Shown: positions 37,901 to 46,594, numbered from the stretch's first letter. The stretch is DNA of 64,000 bases from Prosthecobacter sp. (GCA_019186985.1 JABARQ010000007.1:36441-100440), one strand, 5' to 3'. Notes: a model not told the origin generated them from the letters alone. Translations and numbers: made by a program.

Positions 37901-39796
37901 GTTCTTGCTGCGGATGAACTCGGTCTGCTCGCGACCGGGCTCGCGCTTGGCTTTGTAGGTGACGCCATCGGGCTCGACCATGAAGTGGCTGACGATGTTC
38001 AGCGTGGGTTCGGTGGTGAAGTAGCCGTAGTTCCACTTCGCGGGCCAGGCACCGCCTTCATAGATGGCGCAACCAGCGGCGGCGGTGTAGCTGCCGACCT
38101 GATCGATCTGCACATAGGCCTGCTGCTCCCAATGCATGGCCGGATACGTCGGCTCGCGCGGCAGCATGCCATTCGTGCCGCTCACGCCGGGCAGCTTGCC
38201 TTTGGCGAGCACATGCTCCGGCAGCACGACGTGGATGAAGTGATTGCCGCTGGTGGGCTGCGTGTAGAAAACCTGGCCGTCGCTGGTGATGTCGAGGCCC
38301 CAGGTGTTGCCGCCGCGGCTGGCGTATTGCTCAAAGGCGCTGCCGTCCGGCTTGAAGCGCACGACTCCGCTGCCTGCGGGGCCAAAGCCCTTGCTGCCAT
38401 CGCCGGACTTCACGTCGTCGGTGCTCGAATACCCGTGCGTGGCATAGATCCACCCATCAAGGCCCCAGCGCATGTTGTTGATGACGGCGTGCGTGTCGCG
38501 ATTGCCGAGATTCGTGTAGAGCCTGGTGCGTTTGTCGGCCTTGTCGTCGCCGTTCGTGTCCTCGAAGAACCACACATCGGGCGCGGCGCAGACGATGATG
38601 CCGTTTTTGTAAAACACGCTGCTCGTGGCGAGCTCGATCTCGTCGGCAAAGACCTTTTTTTTGTCCATGACGCCGTCGCCGTTCGTGTCGGAGAGGATGG
38701 AGACGCGGTCGAGCGGTTTGCGGTCATACTGGCCGGGCTTGATGGCGCCGCTGTCCTTCCACGCGTCCACATTCGACTGGCGGAGGCCGTTCGGATACTC
38801 CGGCGTCTCGACGACCCAAAGGCGGCCTTTTTCATCCCAGTCGATGTTCATCGGCTTGTTGATGAGCGGCTCGGCGGCAACCAGCGAGAGATTGAACTCC
38901 GGATGCACTTCCAGCGCCTTCGGCAGCTCCTGCGGGCTGGGGCAGCCGCCCTCGACATAGCGCAGCGCATCGCCCAGCTCGGCAGGCTTGCACAGCTCGT
39001 CGATGTTTTCACGCTTGCCGGCCCAGGCGATGCCGCGCAGGATCATCGTGCGCAGCGCAATGTGGCTGAAGTTTTTATACCAATGGCCTGGGATGCAGGT
39101 GAAGGCGCGATACTTGTCCTTCTCGTAGGTCCACACCTGTGGCTGGATGTCATAAATATTGACCGCCTTCTTCTTCGCCACGGCCTCGGCGGCGCGCTGC
39201 TGGGCCTCTTTGTTGCCGCCTTTGACCTGCGGGGTGTTCGGCGTGTAGGCAGCGGCGAGGATCTTGGCCTCGGGCAGCAGGTCCATGTCGTAGTAGATCT
39301 CGTCGTCGATGTCGAAGTTGCTGATGTCCTTCGTGATCGCGTTGTCATGATCGGTGAAATAGAGGCTCATCGGGGCCTCCAGCCACTTCGTCTGCCCGAA
39401 GTGCCAGGAGCCGCCGATGATGCCCTTGAACCAATCGTGGTCCCGTGAAACCGCCGCCGCGTGGATCGTCACCAAGCCGCCGCCGCGGGCGAGGAACTCC
39501 ATCAGGTTTTTCCGCTCCTCGCCGATCTGGATGTTTCCGGCCTCCTGGGCGTGCAGGATGAGCACGTCGGTCTTGTCGAGCTGCTCCTTGGTCGGGAATT
39601 CGAGGCCACCCTCGCACTTTGCGCCGCGTTGATTGAGCATCGGCACCCAGTCCTTGAGGAACTGCGGGAAGTCATGGGCGCCGGGGCCGTGGGATTTTTT
39701 GCCGGCGCGGATGAAGACACGCAGCGGTTCCGCCGCGTAGGACGAGGCCTGGACGACGAACGTGGAAAGCAGGAGCGCGGCAAGGAGGCGTTTCAT
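34937..39796 (-). CDS. Giant exported ThuA / PVC dehydrogenase / HEAT / cytochrome c / ThuA protein
   Basis: The ATG at 39796 opens a signal peptide (MKRLLAALLLSTFVVQASSYAA) and a 1619-residue product. In order: ThuA-like domain (about 22-285, RVFIRAGKKSHGPGAHDFPQ); beta-propeller of the PVC membrane-bound dehydrogenase type (about 290-690, WDEKGRLWVVETPEYPNG, DTNGDGVMDKKKVFAD, RWGLDGWIYATHG); HEAT-like helices (about 720-1010); a heme domain with Cys1032-x2-Cys1035-His1036 and a likely Met ligand in SLMPEGLD; a beta region (about 1150-1340); a Pro/Lys/Gly linker; a second ThuA domain (about 1395-1618, VLVIGGGSSHNFKDFF). It is probably a periplasmic redox enzyme acting on sugars, with ThuA parts handling keto-sugars. 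The pairing of ThuA at both ends is the odd feature. Confidence 0.88.
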   Translation of the reverse strand: MKRLLAALLLSTFVVQASSYAAEPLRVFIRAGKKSHGPGAHDFPQFLKDWVPMLNQRGAKCEGGLEFPTKEQLDKTDVLILHAQEAGNIQIGEERKNLMEFLARGGGLVTIHAAAVSRDHDWFKGIIGGSWHFGQTKWLEAPMSLYFTDHDNAITKDISNFDIDDEIYYDMDLLPEAKILAAAYTPNTPQVKGGNKEAQQRAAEAVAKKKAVNIYDIQPQVWTYEKDKYRAFTCIPGHWYKNFSHIALRTMILRGIAWAGKRENIDELCKPAELGDALRYVEGGCPSPQELPKALEVHPEFNLSLVAAEPLINKPMNIDWDEKGRLWVVETPEYPNGLRQSNVDAWKDSGAIKPGQYDRKPLDRVSILSDTNGDGVMDKKKVFADEIELATSSVFYKNGIIVCAAPDVWFFEDTNGDDKADKRTRLYTNLGNRDTHAVINNMRWGLDGWIYATHGYSSTDDVKSGDGSKGFGPAGSGVVRFKPDGSAFEQYASRGGNTWGLDITSDGQVFYTQPTSGNHFIHVVLPEHVLAKGKLPGVSGTNGMLPREPTYPAMHWEQQAYVQIDQVGSYTAAAGCAIYEGGAWPAKWNYGYFTTEPTLNIVSHFMVEPDGVTYKAKREPGREQTEFIRSKNLWFRPIENRVGPDGALYIVDFCNQAVIHNDTRGPTHGPANAAVRPDRDHYYGRIWKVQHKEAKSPAATAYRNKPESKGAQGSQALRAYEAAKQAANADKLLQDFAAAKDDWTRSALIAAAADKPAEVIAAALSLPSFESLPSFVSALLPAALPANAEKLITVCANADAKADPVKNAILRGIATSMNETPAMSPALTEALKKLLDQPSLAAATLPLVTKWDKGGVLAAEVKAQLDKLSATLSDNAAPVEARVSAAKGLVAVGGASQEYVVRALARPEVPAALQSAIVAALDESGGVEAIVPAFGTLKREQQTQAFESMLKRPEATGALLDAVKAGSIDRAIFAPGDVARLRSHPNKQIAKRANDLFKVNNAAKDAIIAKLTPEVEKPGNTAQGKMLFTAACAICHKLGDIGVAVGPPLDGMGAHGPAELLVHIVDPNREVDPSFWAFNITTKKGETLVGVVTSENSATVTLATQIGVREIAKSDIDKRENTRRSLMPEGLDALGPEPLRDILAFICGDAMKQFRILHLADAFTADSRDGVFASAKPEGGRVKLTKFGNVKVEGVPFFIQDPAKSSTGANLIVLKGGPGKDNHSQTFPAKAEVAINVAAKRLQLLSGVSGWGWPAVQDEAPALKATVVYEGGEKEEFTFLNGIHFSDYIRPVEVPGSKGIEGLADGQEPRLLTLELTKKAVAKTLILESPAGNKTPPVIIAITADIEGKGPAPLSADASERPQPPARGKGKAKAAQGPETGPKEGGKGDGPLVPTSPVNWEAGKTRVLVIGGGSSHNFKDFFGTADVATLKAAGFTVHYTEDRDQAAAELKNADVAVISVNRKFFDTAAYRKALMDFAGAGKGVIMLHPGTWYGFASWPELNAQIVGGGARGHDKIHPFDVKALKADHPVMAGLPASFTVEDELYYVNAEGVPEGTAAIEVLAETSNSDKYQKPHPSVWITRHPQARIVGIALGHDARTHDLPSYRRLLSNAVKWAAGK

Positions 39797-39992
39797 GGAT
39801 GGTTGACCGGAGGTTAGGCGAGACCAACGACACGAGGGAAGCCTGCTTTTGCACGGGGCTCTATCTGGGATGCACATGCCCGCCGGGCCCCGGAGCGCAT
39901 TTGCTTCAGGCCGCCCGCAAGTCCTGGCCGGAAAGTTGCGTTTTACATCCTGGTGTGTCCCGCACACATCCTCTTCTGTCGTAATCCCCCCG

Positions 39993-42900
39993 ATGACATC
40001 CGTGATTTCTCGCCCGCTTTTCCTGCTGGGTGGCGCAGCAGCCATTCTTCACGTCCACGCCCTGGCAGCGGAGGCCCCGGCCTTCCCGCCCGATCAAATC
40101 GAGTTTTTCGAAAAGGAGATCCGCCCGGTGCTGGCGGACAACTGCTACGACTGCCATGGCGGCCACAAGCATGAAAACGGCCTGAGGGTGGACCTGCGCA
40201 GCGCCCTGCTGAAAGGCAGTGACTACGGCAAGGTGGTCGAACCCGGCAACCCCGCCGCCTCCAAGCTTCTGAAGGCCATCACCCATGCCCCTGGTGTTGA
40301 GGCCATGCCGAAAAAAGGCGACATGCTGAAGCCCGGCCAGATCGCCGCGATTGAAAAATGGATCCAGATGGGCCTTCCCTGGCCTGCGGAAAAGGAGGTC
40401 GCCCACGAACAGCCGGACTGGAAAAGCCACTGGGCCTATGTCCCGGTGAAAAGACAGGCTGGAGCAGACATCGACAACCTGGTGCAGGCCAGGCTCAAAT
40501 CGGCCGGCCTCGACTTTGCCCCCAAGGCGGATCCTGCCACGCTCTGCCGCCGGATTCACGTCAGCCTTACCGGCTTGCAGCCAGGCTATGAGCAGATCCA
40601 GGACTTCATCAGGAACCCGGACGCCGACAAGCTGATCACCCGCCTGCTCGCCAGCCAGGCCTACGGCCAGCGCTGGGCACGGCACTGGCTGGACGTCGCA
40701 CGCTACGCCGACACCGACGGCTACCAGGTCGCCGGACGCAACATCAACTACCCCTACGCCTACACCTATCGAGACTGGGTGGTGAAGTCGCTGAACGAGG
40801 ACCTGCCCTACGACCAGTTCCTCATGAACCAGCTGGCGGCCGACCGGCTGCACCCCAACGAGCCCGCCCACCCTTCCCTGGCCGCGCTCGGCTTCCTGAA
40901 CGTGGGCGACAAGTTCATCAGCGACCGCCTGCTGCAGACCGACGACCGCATTGATGTCGTCACACGTGGCATGCTCGGCCTCACCGTCGGCTGCGCCCGC
41001 TGCCATAACCACAAGTATGACCCCATCCCGAGCAGGGACTACTACGCGCTCTACTCGATCTTCAGCAGTTCGGAACAGCCCGAACAGACGGACCTGCCGG
41101 TCATCGGCAAGGCCGCCGACGAGGCCGCCTTCAAGGATTATGAGGCCAGGGTGGCGGAAATCGCCGGCAAGGAGCTTGAGTTCAAGAAGGAGGTCTACAA
41201 GGAGATCCGCAGCCCGGAACGCGTCCAGCAGTACCTCGCCTTCGCCCAGGAGGCGGCGGGCATCAAGGACCGCACCGCCATGCGTGGACGCGCCGGCCAG
41301 CTCAAGCTGCGCGACACCGTCGCCGACAAATGGGGGGACTTCGTCCAGCGTCACGCCCTGAAGGACAAGCCGCATCCGGTCATGATCGCCTGGAAGGCCT
41401 TCGCCGGCATCCCCGCCGCCGAGTTTGCCGCCAAGGCGCCCTTGGTGCTCGCTTCGCTCACCCGACCTGACAGCGGCCTGAACGCCGTGCCGAAAAACGA
41501 ACTGGCCAAACGCCCGGCACCCAAGAACTTCGACGATGTCGCCCGCATGTATGCCGACATCTTCCTCACCTGCCTCGACGGCAAGGAGCCCGACAATGCG
41601 GATTGGAAGCAGGTGCGCGAGATCCTCCTGTCCGACCCGAGCCCGATGGCCGTGCCCGTGGAGCAGGCCAACCTGTTTTACACCCGCAAGGACCTCGAGA
41701 AGATCACCAAGTTTGGCAATGACCGGGTGAAGCTGGAGTCCGAGCACCCAGGCGCCCCGCCGCGTGCAATGGTGACCCTGGACAAGCCAAAGCCCAACGA
41801 TGTGCGTGTCTACATGCGCGGCAATCCGGCACGCCAGGGCGAGCCCGCCCCACGCGGCTGGCTGAGCATGTTCGGTGGCGACAAGTTCACCGATGGCTCC
41901 GGCAGGCTGGAGCTGGCCCGGAAGATCGCCAGCAAGGACAACCCGCTGACCGCCCGCGTCATCGTCAACCGCATCTGGAGCCTGCATTTCGGCAAGCCGC
42001 TCGTCAGTCAGACCAGCGACTTCGGCGTGCAGACCCCCAAACCCGCCCAGCTTGACCTCCTCGATCACCTTGCCGCCTACCTCATGGACAACGGCTGGAG
42101 CTTGAAGAAGCTGCATCACCACATCCTGCTCAGCCGCACCTGGCAGCAGAGTTCGGAGGTCACGCCTGAAAAAAACCTCAAGGACGCCGACAACGAGCTG
42201 CTCAGCCGTTTCAACCGCCAGCGTCTCGATTATGAAACCATGCGCGACTCGCTGCTCCAGGCCAGCGCCGACCTCGACCTGAACATCTCCGGCGGCCGCC
42301 CTGTCCCCTACAATGACGCCAAGGCCGACATGCGCCGCAGCCTGTTCCTGCTCGTCAACCGCTATGACCAGCCCACCGTGCCCGCGATGTTCGACTTCGC
42401 GAATCCGGACAGCCACAGCCCCGTCCGTTATGTCACCACCGTCCCTCAGCAGGCGCTGTTCCTCATGAACAGCCCCTTCATGAGCACACGGGCCGCCCAT
42501 GCGGCGGACAAGACGACGCTTCAGGGCAGCGGCATCGACTCCCAGGCGGTGACAAGCCTCTATCGCCGCGTGCTGCGCCGTGATCCACGTCCGGACGAGG
42601 TCGATCTCGCCCAGCGCTTCATCCATGACAGTGAGCAGCTGCGCCGGCGGAGCAGCGCCTTCATCTGGACCGCAGGTTATGGCAGGCTCGAAAAAGACGC
42701 TGCCGGCAAGGACAGGCTTGCCGCCTTCAAGCCCTTCCAGCACTTCGGCCGGAGCGCTCAGACCAAGAACCGCTGGTATCCCACCGACACCTTCCCGGAC
42801 AAGGAGTTCGGCCACCTCTTCATCGGCATCGGCCACGGCCATCCCGGCCGTGAGTTCGCCTCCATCCTGCAATGGACCTCCCCGTTTGAAAAGGAACGCG

Positions 42901-43286
42901 TCCGCCTCAGCGGCCTGCTCAAGCGCAGCAGCGACAAGGGCAACGGCATCCGCGGCCTGATCATCTCCAGCCGCACCGGTCTCGTGACCAGCCAGCATGT
43001 CGGCCCCAATGAAGTAAAGGACATCACCGCCGAAATCGATGTGCAGCAGGATGAGACCCTTTCCTTCATCGTCGACAGCGAAGGCGACACCAACAGCGAC
43101 GGCTACAACTGGATCCCGAAAATCGAGCGTGTCGTTCCGGATGCGCCAGCGACGCTGATCACCAAGGCAGACAGCGACTTCTGCGGCCCCGATGGCTGGC
43201 CGCTGAACCGGACCATGCCCCAGTCACCCCTGTCCCAGCTCGCCCAGGTCCTCATGATGTCGAACGAGTTCCAGTTTCTGGATTGA
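39993..43286 (+). CDS. PSCyt1-DUF1549-DUF1553 cytochrome-domain protein
   Basis: From the ATG at 39993 the product is 1097 residues with a signal peptide (MTSVISRPLFLLGGAAAILHVHALAA). A planctomycete cytochrome c domain comes first, Cys51-Tyr-Asp-Cys54-His55 (NCYDCHGG). DUF1549 follows (about 165-420), including GCARCHNHKYDPIPSRDYYAL with a second CxxCH. DUF1553 covers about 640-885 (SRTWQQSSE, FNRQRLDYETMRDSLL, PQQALFLMNSPF) and its end LSQLAQVLMMSNEFQFLD reappears only at the C-terminus, so about 180 beta-type residues are inserted between. These proteins are typical of PVC bacteria, exported, and of unproven biochemistry, usually proposed to be redox proteins tied to polysaccharide use. 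Transcribed divergently from the giant gene. Confidence 0.92.
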   Translation: MTSVISRPLFLLGGAAAILHVHALAAEAPAFPPDQIEFFEKEIRPVLADNCYDCHGGHKHENGLRVDLRSALLKGSDYGKVVEPGNPAASKLLKAITHAPGVEAMPKKGDMLKPGQIAAIEKWIQMGLPWPAEKEVAHEQPDWKSHWAYVPVKRQAGADIDNLVQARLKSAGLDFAPKADPATLCRRIHVSLTGLQPGYEQIQDFIRNPDADKLITRLLASQAYGQRWARHWLDVARYADTDGYQVAGRNINYPYAYTYRDWVVKSLNEDLPYDQFLMNQLAADRLHPNEPAHPSLAALGFLNVGDKFISDRLLQTDDRIDVVTRGMLGLTVGCARCHNHKYDPIPSRDYYALYSIFSSSEQPEQTDLPVIGKAADEAAFKDYEARVAEIAGKELEFKKEVYKEIRSPERVQQYLAFAQEAAGIKDRTAMRGRAGQLKLRDTVADKWGDFVQRHALKDKPHPVMIAWKAFAGIPAAEFAAKAPLVLASLTRPDSGLNAVPKNELAKRPAPKNFDDVARMYADIFLTCLDGKEPDNADWKQVREILLSDPSPMAVPVEQANLFYTRKDLEKITKFGNDRVKLESEHPGAPPRAMVTLDKPKPNDVRVYMRGNPARQGEPAPRGWLSMFGGDKFTDGSGRLELARKIASKDNPLTARVIVNRIWSLHFGKPLVSQTSDFGVQTPKPAQLDLLDHLAAYLMDNGWSLKKLHHHILLSRTWQQSSEVTPEKNLKDADNELLSRFNRQRLDYETMRDSLLQASADLDLNISGGRPVPYNDAKADMRRSLFLLVNRYDQPTVPAMFDFANPDSHSPVRYVTTVPQQALFLMNSPFMSTRAAHAADKTTLQGSGIDSQAVTSLYRRVLRRDPRPDEVDLAQRFIHDSEQLRRRSSAFIWTAGYGRLEKDAAGKDRLAAFKPFQHFGRSAQTKNRWYPTDTFPDKEFGHLFIGIGHGHPGREFASILQWTSPFEKERVRLSGLLKRSSDKGNGIRGLIISSRTGLVTSQHVGPNEVKDITAEIDVQQDETLSFIVDSEGDTNSDGYNWIPKIERVVPDAPATLITKADSDFCGPDGWPLNRTMPQSPLSQLAQVLMMSNEFQFLD

Positions 43287-43337
43287 CCGCGCCGTCTGAT
43301 AAAGTCCGTCCATTCCACCGTTCCCCCAACCTCATCC

Positions 43338-44309
43338 ATGTCACGCCACCTGCTTCTTACCGCCGTCCTCGGACTCGCCCTCCCCTCCGCCATTCATGCT
43401 GAATCCGTCTTCACGGGCCGCTGGGCCCTGACCCTTCCCGGAGGCAGGGCCGGCTGGCTCGGTGTTGAGGAAAAGGATGGCTCCTTCACCTCCAGCATCC
43501 TCTGGGGCGGCGGCAGCGTGGTGCCGACCACCTCGACCCAGGTGAAGGGCGACACCCTCATCGTGACCCGTGAGCAAAAAAACAAGGAAGGCAAGGTCAC
43601 GACGGAAACCCTCACGGCCAGGGCCGAGGGCGACCTGCTCAACCTGACCACCTCCAGGAAAAACGCTGCGGGCAAGGAAGTCGGCAAGGCTGAGAGCTTT
43701 TCAGGCAAACGCATCCCCGCCCTGCCCGCCCGCCCCGACCTCTCCAAGGTCAAGTTTGGCGCCCCGGTCCAGCTTCTCAACGGAAGGGACCTCGCCGGCT
43801 GGAGGCTGATGGATGAGAAGGCGGACAATGGCTGGAGTGTCGTGGACGGCATCCTGCAGAACCGCGTCGTCAAGGCCAAGGACAAGCACTTCGGCAACCT
43901 GCGCACCGAAGCCGAGTTTGAGGACTTCAACCTGAAGACGGAAGTCCGCACCCAGGAGGGCAGCAACAGCGGCATCTACCTGCGTGGCATTTACGAAGTC
44001 CAGGTCATGGAGAGCTTTGGCAAACCGCTCGACTCCCATCACATGGGCGCGCTTTACAGCCGCATCACCCCAAGCGTGGCGGCTGAAAAGCCCGTCGGTG
44101 AATGGCAGACGCTCGACATCACCCTGGTGGACCGCCATCTCACCGTCATCCTCAACGGCAAGACCATCATCGACAACCAGCCCGTGCTCGGCTGCACCGG
44201 CGGCGCGATGACGAGCGATGAGTTCAAGCCGGGCCCGATCTATCTCCAGGGCGACCACACCAATGTGGACTACCGCAACATGGTCCTCACGCCGGTGGTG
44301 AAGCAGTAA
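43338..44309 (+). CDS. Secreted DUF1080 (3-keto-disaccharide hydrolase) protein
   Basis: A 323-residue product with signal peptide (MSRHLLLTAVLGLALPSAIHA). Residues about 25-120 form a small beta domain (GRWALTLPGGRAGWLGV). The DUF1080 domain occupies about 138-320: QLLNGRDLAGWRLMDEK, GWSVVDGILQNR, LKTEVRTQEGSNSGIYLRGIYEVQVMESFG, GEWQTLDITLVDRHLTVILNGKTIID and GPIYLQGDHTNVDYRN, a textbook pattern. It starts 51 bases after the DUF1553 gene and is probably co-transcribed. Cleavage of 3-keto-glycosides is the family expectation. Confidence 0.9.
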   Translation: MSRHLLLTAVLGLALPSAIHAESVFTGRWALTLPGGRAGWLGVEEKDGSFTSSILWGGGSVVPTTSTQVKGDTLIVTREQKNKEGKVTTETLTARAEGDLLNLTTSRKNAAGKEVGKAESFSGKRIPALPARPDLSKVKFGAPVQLLNGRDLAGWRLMDEKADNGWSVVDGILQNRVVKAKDKHFGNLRTEAEFEDFNLKTEVRTQEGSNSGIYLRGIYEVQVMESFGKPLDSHHMGALYSRITPSVAAEKPVGEWQTLDITLVDRHLTVILNGKTIIDNQPVLGCTGGAMTSDEFKPGPIYLQGDHTNVDYRNMVLTPVVKQ

Positions 44310-44332
44310 GCCCGCCCGGGAATGCCCAACCA

Positions 44333-45025
44333 ATGTTGATGAGCCACGGAGGGCCGCAGGTTAAGGCCGTGTTTTTCGACGCAGCCGGCACCTTGATCCA
44401 CCTCAGGGAATCCGTCGGGGACAGCTATGCCCGCCTGGCGCAGCGTCATGGCGTGGAGGCAGCCCCGAAGCAGCTCGAAGCCGCCTTTCGCCGAGCCTGG
44501 AAAACGCGGCCGCAGCCCCAGCATGACGGCATCCCGCCGGAAGATGGCGACCGCGCCTGGTGGGCAGGGCTGGTGGATGACTGCTTTGCCGACGCTCTGG
44601 GAGCCAGACTGACCGCGGACGTCATGACTCCGCTCTTTGATGATCTCTACTCCTGGTTTGCCCGGCCCGAGGCCTGGCAGACCTACCCCGAGGTCAAGCC
44701 AGTGCTTGAACAGCTTCGAGACCGGTCCCGGCTTTTCGTCCTGTCGAACTTTGATGCACGGTTGAAGAGCATCCTGGACGGCCTCGGCCTCCTGCCCCTG
44801 TTTGAGTCCGTCGTCATCTCCAGCGAGGTCGGCCACTCCAAACCACACCCCGGGATCTTCATCCATGCCGCCCGGCTGGCCGGGCTGGAGCCTGGCGAAT
44901 GCCTTCATGCCGGAGATGAACTGGAAGCCGACCTTAAGGGAGCGCAGCAGGCAGGCTTTCAAGCCTGTCTGATCAAACGCCCTGACACAGACCTTGGCAC
45001 CCTCCTTTCCAGCCTCCCAGGCTGA
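44333..45025 (+). CDS. HAD-IA family hydrolase
   Basis: The 230-residue product has the HAD motifs: FFDAAGT with nucleophile Asp16, FVLSNFD (motif II), a Lys in GHSKPHPGIF (motif III) and HAGDELEADLKGAQQAG (motif IV). Asp18 is replaced by Ala-Gly (D-A-A-G-T), the DxDGT second Asp being Ala, as in HDHD3-like and haloacid-type members. It likely dephosphorylates a small metabolite or hydrolyses a related bond. It lies 23 bases after the DUF1080 gene and converges with the NagB-like gene. Confidence 0.85.
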   Translation: MLMSHGGPQVKAVFFDAAGTLIHLRESVGDSYARLAQRHGVEAAPKQLEAAFRRAWKTRPQPQHDGIPPEDGDRAWWAGLVDDCFADALGARLTADVMTPLFDDLYSWFARPEAWQTYPEVKPVLEQLRDRSRLFVLSNFDARLKSILDGLGLLPLFESVVISSEVGHSKPHPGIFIHAARLAGLEPGECLHAGDELEADLKGAQQAGFQACLIKRPDTDLGTLLSSLPG

Positions 45026-45033
45026 GCGGCAGG

Positions 45034-45972
45034 TCAATGCATCTCAACGGCCACCTCGCCAAGTCCGCCGCGGTAATAGTTGAACTGAACGTTCGGATGA
45101 TCCGCCAGGAGCGACATCGGCACGCTGCTGTCCACCAGCCTCTTGGAGATCATGAGGGCCGTCAGGCGCTGGCCGAGCGGGTTGTCATGCTTGCCCGCAT
45201 GCCAGATGCTGACCTTCTCCGCCATCCAGGTTTCCTTGGGCCCCACGGTGACCGCCATCTTGGGCACCATCGTGATGTTGCCACCCCCTGAAGTACGGGC
45301 GTTCTGGGCCAGGGTGACCGGGTGCAGCTCAACGATGCGGGTGCCCAGCTTGCGGTATTCAGCAGGAGGCGGCGGCTCATTCTTCCACTTTCCGGTCCTC
45401 TTCAGCGGATCGTTGAAGGCCCAGTGCTTGATGTCGCCCTGGCCGCCCTGCATGACAATGCAGCGCACGCCGCTGCTCCAGCTCTTGATGTACGCGCTGG
45501 TGTCCGCCTTGGGGAAATGCAGCTGGCTGTCAGGCATCACCAGCTTCTTCTGGATGCGGTCGAAGCAGAGTTCACGGTCCGCCTTCTCGAAGGAAAGCGG
45601 GTGGTCCATGCTGACCTCCTTCTTCGTGTCAGGGTCATACCATTCGTCCATGCCCCAGAAATGACCGTCCTTGATGGACATGCCCAGCTCGTTCACCAGA
45701 CGGGCGACCAGGGGAAGCTGCTCCGTGGGGCCGATGGGCCCGCAGATGCCGGCCGGATTGTCCGGCGTGGCCTGACGCCAGGCATGAATATATTCCAGCG
45801 CCTCCGCGAGATAGAACTCCTCCAGGGTGTCATGCATCACCACCTTGAAGCCAGGGCGGGAAAGCTGGCGCAGGTCGCGCTCCGTAAGACGGGCGGCGTC
45901 ATTGATGAGCGAGTTGTCGAGCGTGGTGTAATCCCACCAGTCGGGGGCGATGTGGCTGAGTTTGCGGGCCAT
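45034..45972 (-). CDS. NagB-family sugar-phosphate isomerase/deaminase-like protein
   Basis: The 312-residue product resembles glucosamine-6-phosphate deaminase: HFWGMDEWY matches the MDE motif of Nag[15 protein letters not shown] the GxGxDGHIAFNEP active-site loop, and [15 protein letters not shown] the C-terminal lid region. Compared with NagB the loop has Asp shifted, Gly replaced by Lys and the final Glu replaced by Asp, so deamination by the standard mechanism is uncertain. The protein is also longer than NagB (about 266 residues). It might act on a different amino- or keto-sugar phosphate. Confidence 0.75.
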   Translation of the reverse strand: MARKLSHIAPDWWDYTTLDNSLINDAARLTERDLRQLSRPGFKVVMHDTLEEFYLAEALEYIHAWRQATPDNPAGICGPIGPTEQLPLVARLVNELGMSIKDGHFWGMDEWYDPDTKKEVSMDHPLSFEKADRELCFDRIQKKLVMPDSQLHFPKADTSAYIKSWSSGVRCIVMQGGQGDIKHWAFNDPLKRTGKWKNEPPPPAEYRKLGTRIVELHPVTLAQNARTSGGGNITMVPKMAVTVGPKETWMAEKVSIWHAGKHDNPLGQRLTALMISKRLVDSSVPMSLLADHPNVQFNYYRGGLGEVAVEMH

Positions 45973-46149
45973 GGCTTGCAGAAAAAAATGAGTTTGGAAA
46001 ATGAAGACGGGCGGCGTGCCCGGTATTTATCGAGTTTCGCCGGAAGCAGGGCGGTTTGCCAAGCCTGCATCAAGCCAAGGTGGAACTTTTTTCCCTCGCC
46101 ATCACAGCGCCCAGGGATTAAATCCAGGCCGAAACACATCGTAATCTCC

Positions 46150-46542
46150 ATGAACGAAAGCGCCCCCTCTCCCAGCGGCGCCGGCCTTGGCGCCGGAGCC
46201 GCTCATGACCCCTTCCAGTCGGCCAAGGCCAGCGCGCTGAAGGCCGCTGAAGAACTTCGTGCCGCCGCCGCCATCAAGGCCAATGAACTGCGCACCGCCG
46301 CCGAAAACCGCGCCCAGCAGCTCCGGGCCTCCGCCGGTCAGAAGGCCTCCGAGTTCAAGACGGACATCAAGGACAGGACGGAAGACCTCCGGGCCTACGC
46401 GGATGAGGCGATCGGCCAGGCTAGGAAGCAGTACGAAAACCTGATGTCCGAGGCCGAAAACATGGCCCGGGAAAAGCCGCGCCAGGCCCTGCTGACCGCC
46501 TTTGGCGTCGGTGTGGTCGTCGGTCTTCTGCTCCGCCGCTGA
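46150..46542 (+). CDS. DUF883 / YqjD-ElaB-like membrane-anchored protein
   Basis: The ATG at 46150 gives a 130-residue product. A long Ala/Glu/Lys-rich amphipathic helix (about 22-105) ends in the family C-terminus EKPRQALLTAFGVGVVVGLLLRR, one membrane helix closing on Arg-Arg. The E. coli relatives YqjD and ElaB are inner-membrane proteins that bind ribosomes in stationary phase. The gene heads a YqjD-YqjE-YqjK-like set. An open frame runs far upstream of this ATG but shows no coding character there. Confidence 0.85.
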   Translation: MNESAPSPSGAGLGAGAAHDPFQSAKASALKAAEELRAAAAIKANELRTAAENRAQQLRASAGQKASEFKTDIKDRTEDLRAYADEAIGQARKQYENLMSEAENMAREKPRQALLTAFGVGVVVGLLLRR

Positions 46543-46594
46543 TGACATGCCCCGGCAGGCTGCTTAAACGATGACCGGGAACCGCTGACACATC

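Noticed and set aside
39906..42998. 1030-codon open frame antisense to the DUF1553 gene
   Set aside because: The plus-strand product has signal peptide, CxxCH motifs and family domains; the antisense product has none.
45322..46149. Long upstream extension of the YqjD-like frame
   Set aside because: It is antisense to the NagB-like gene; the real product begins at 46150.
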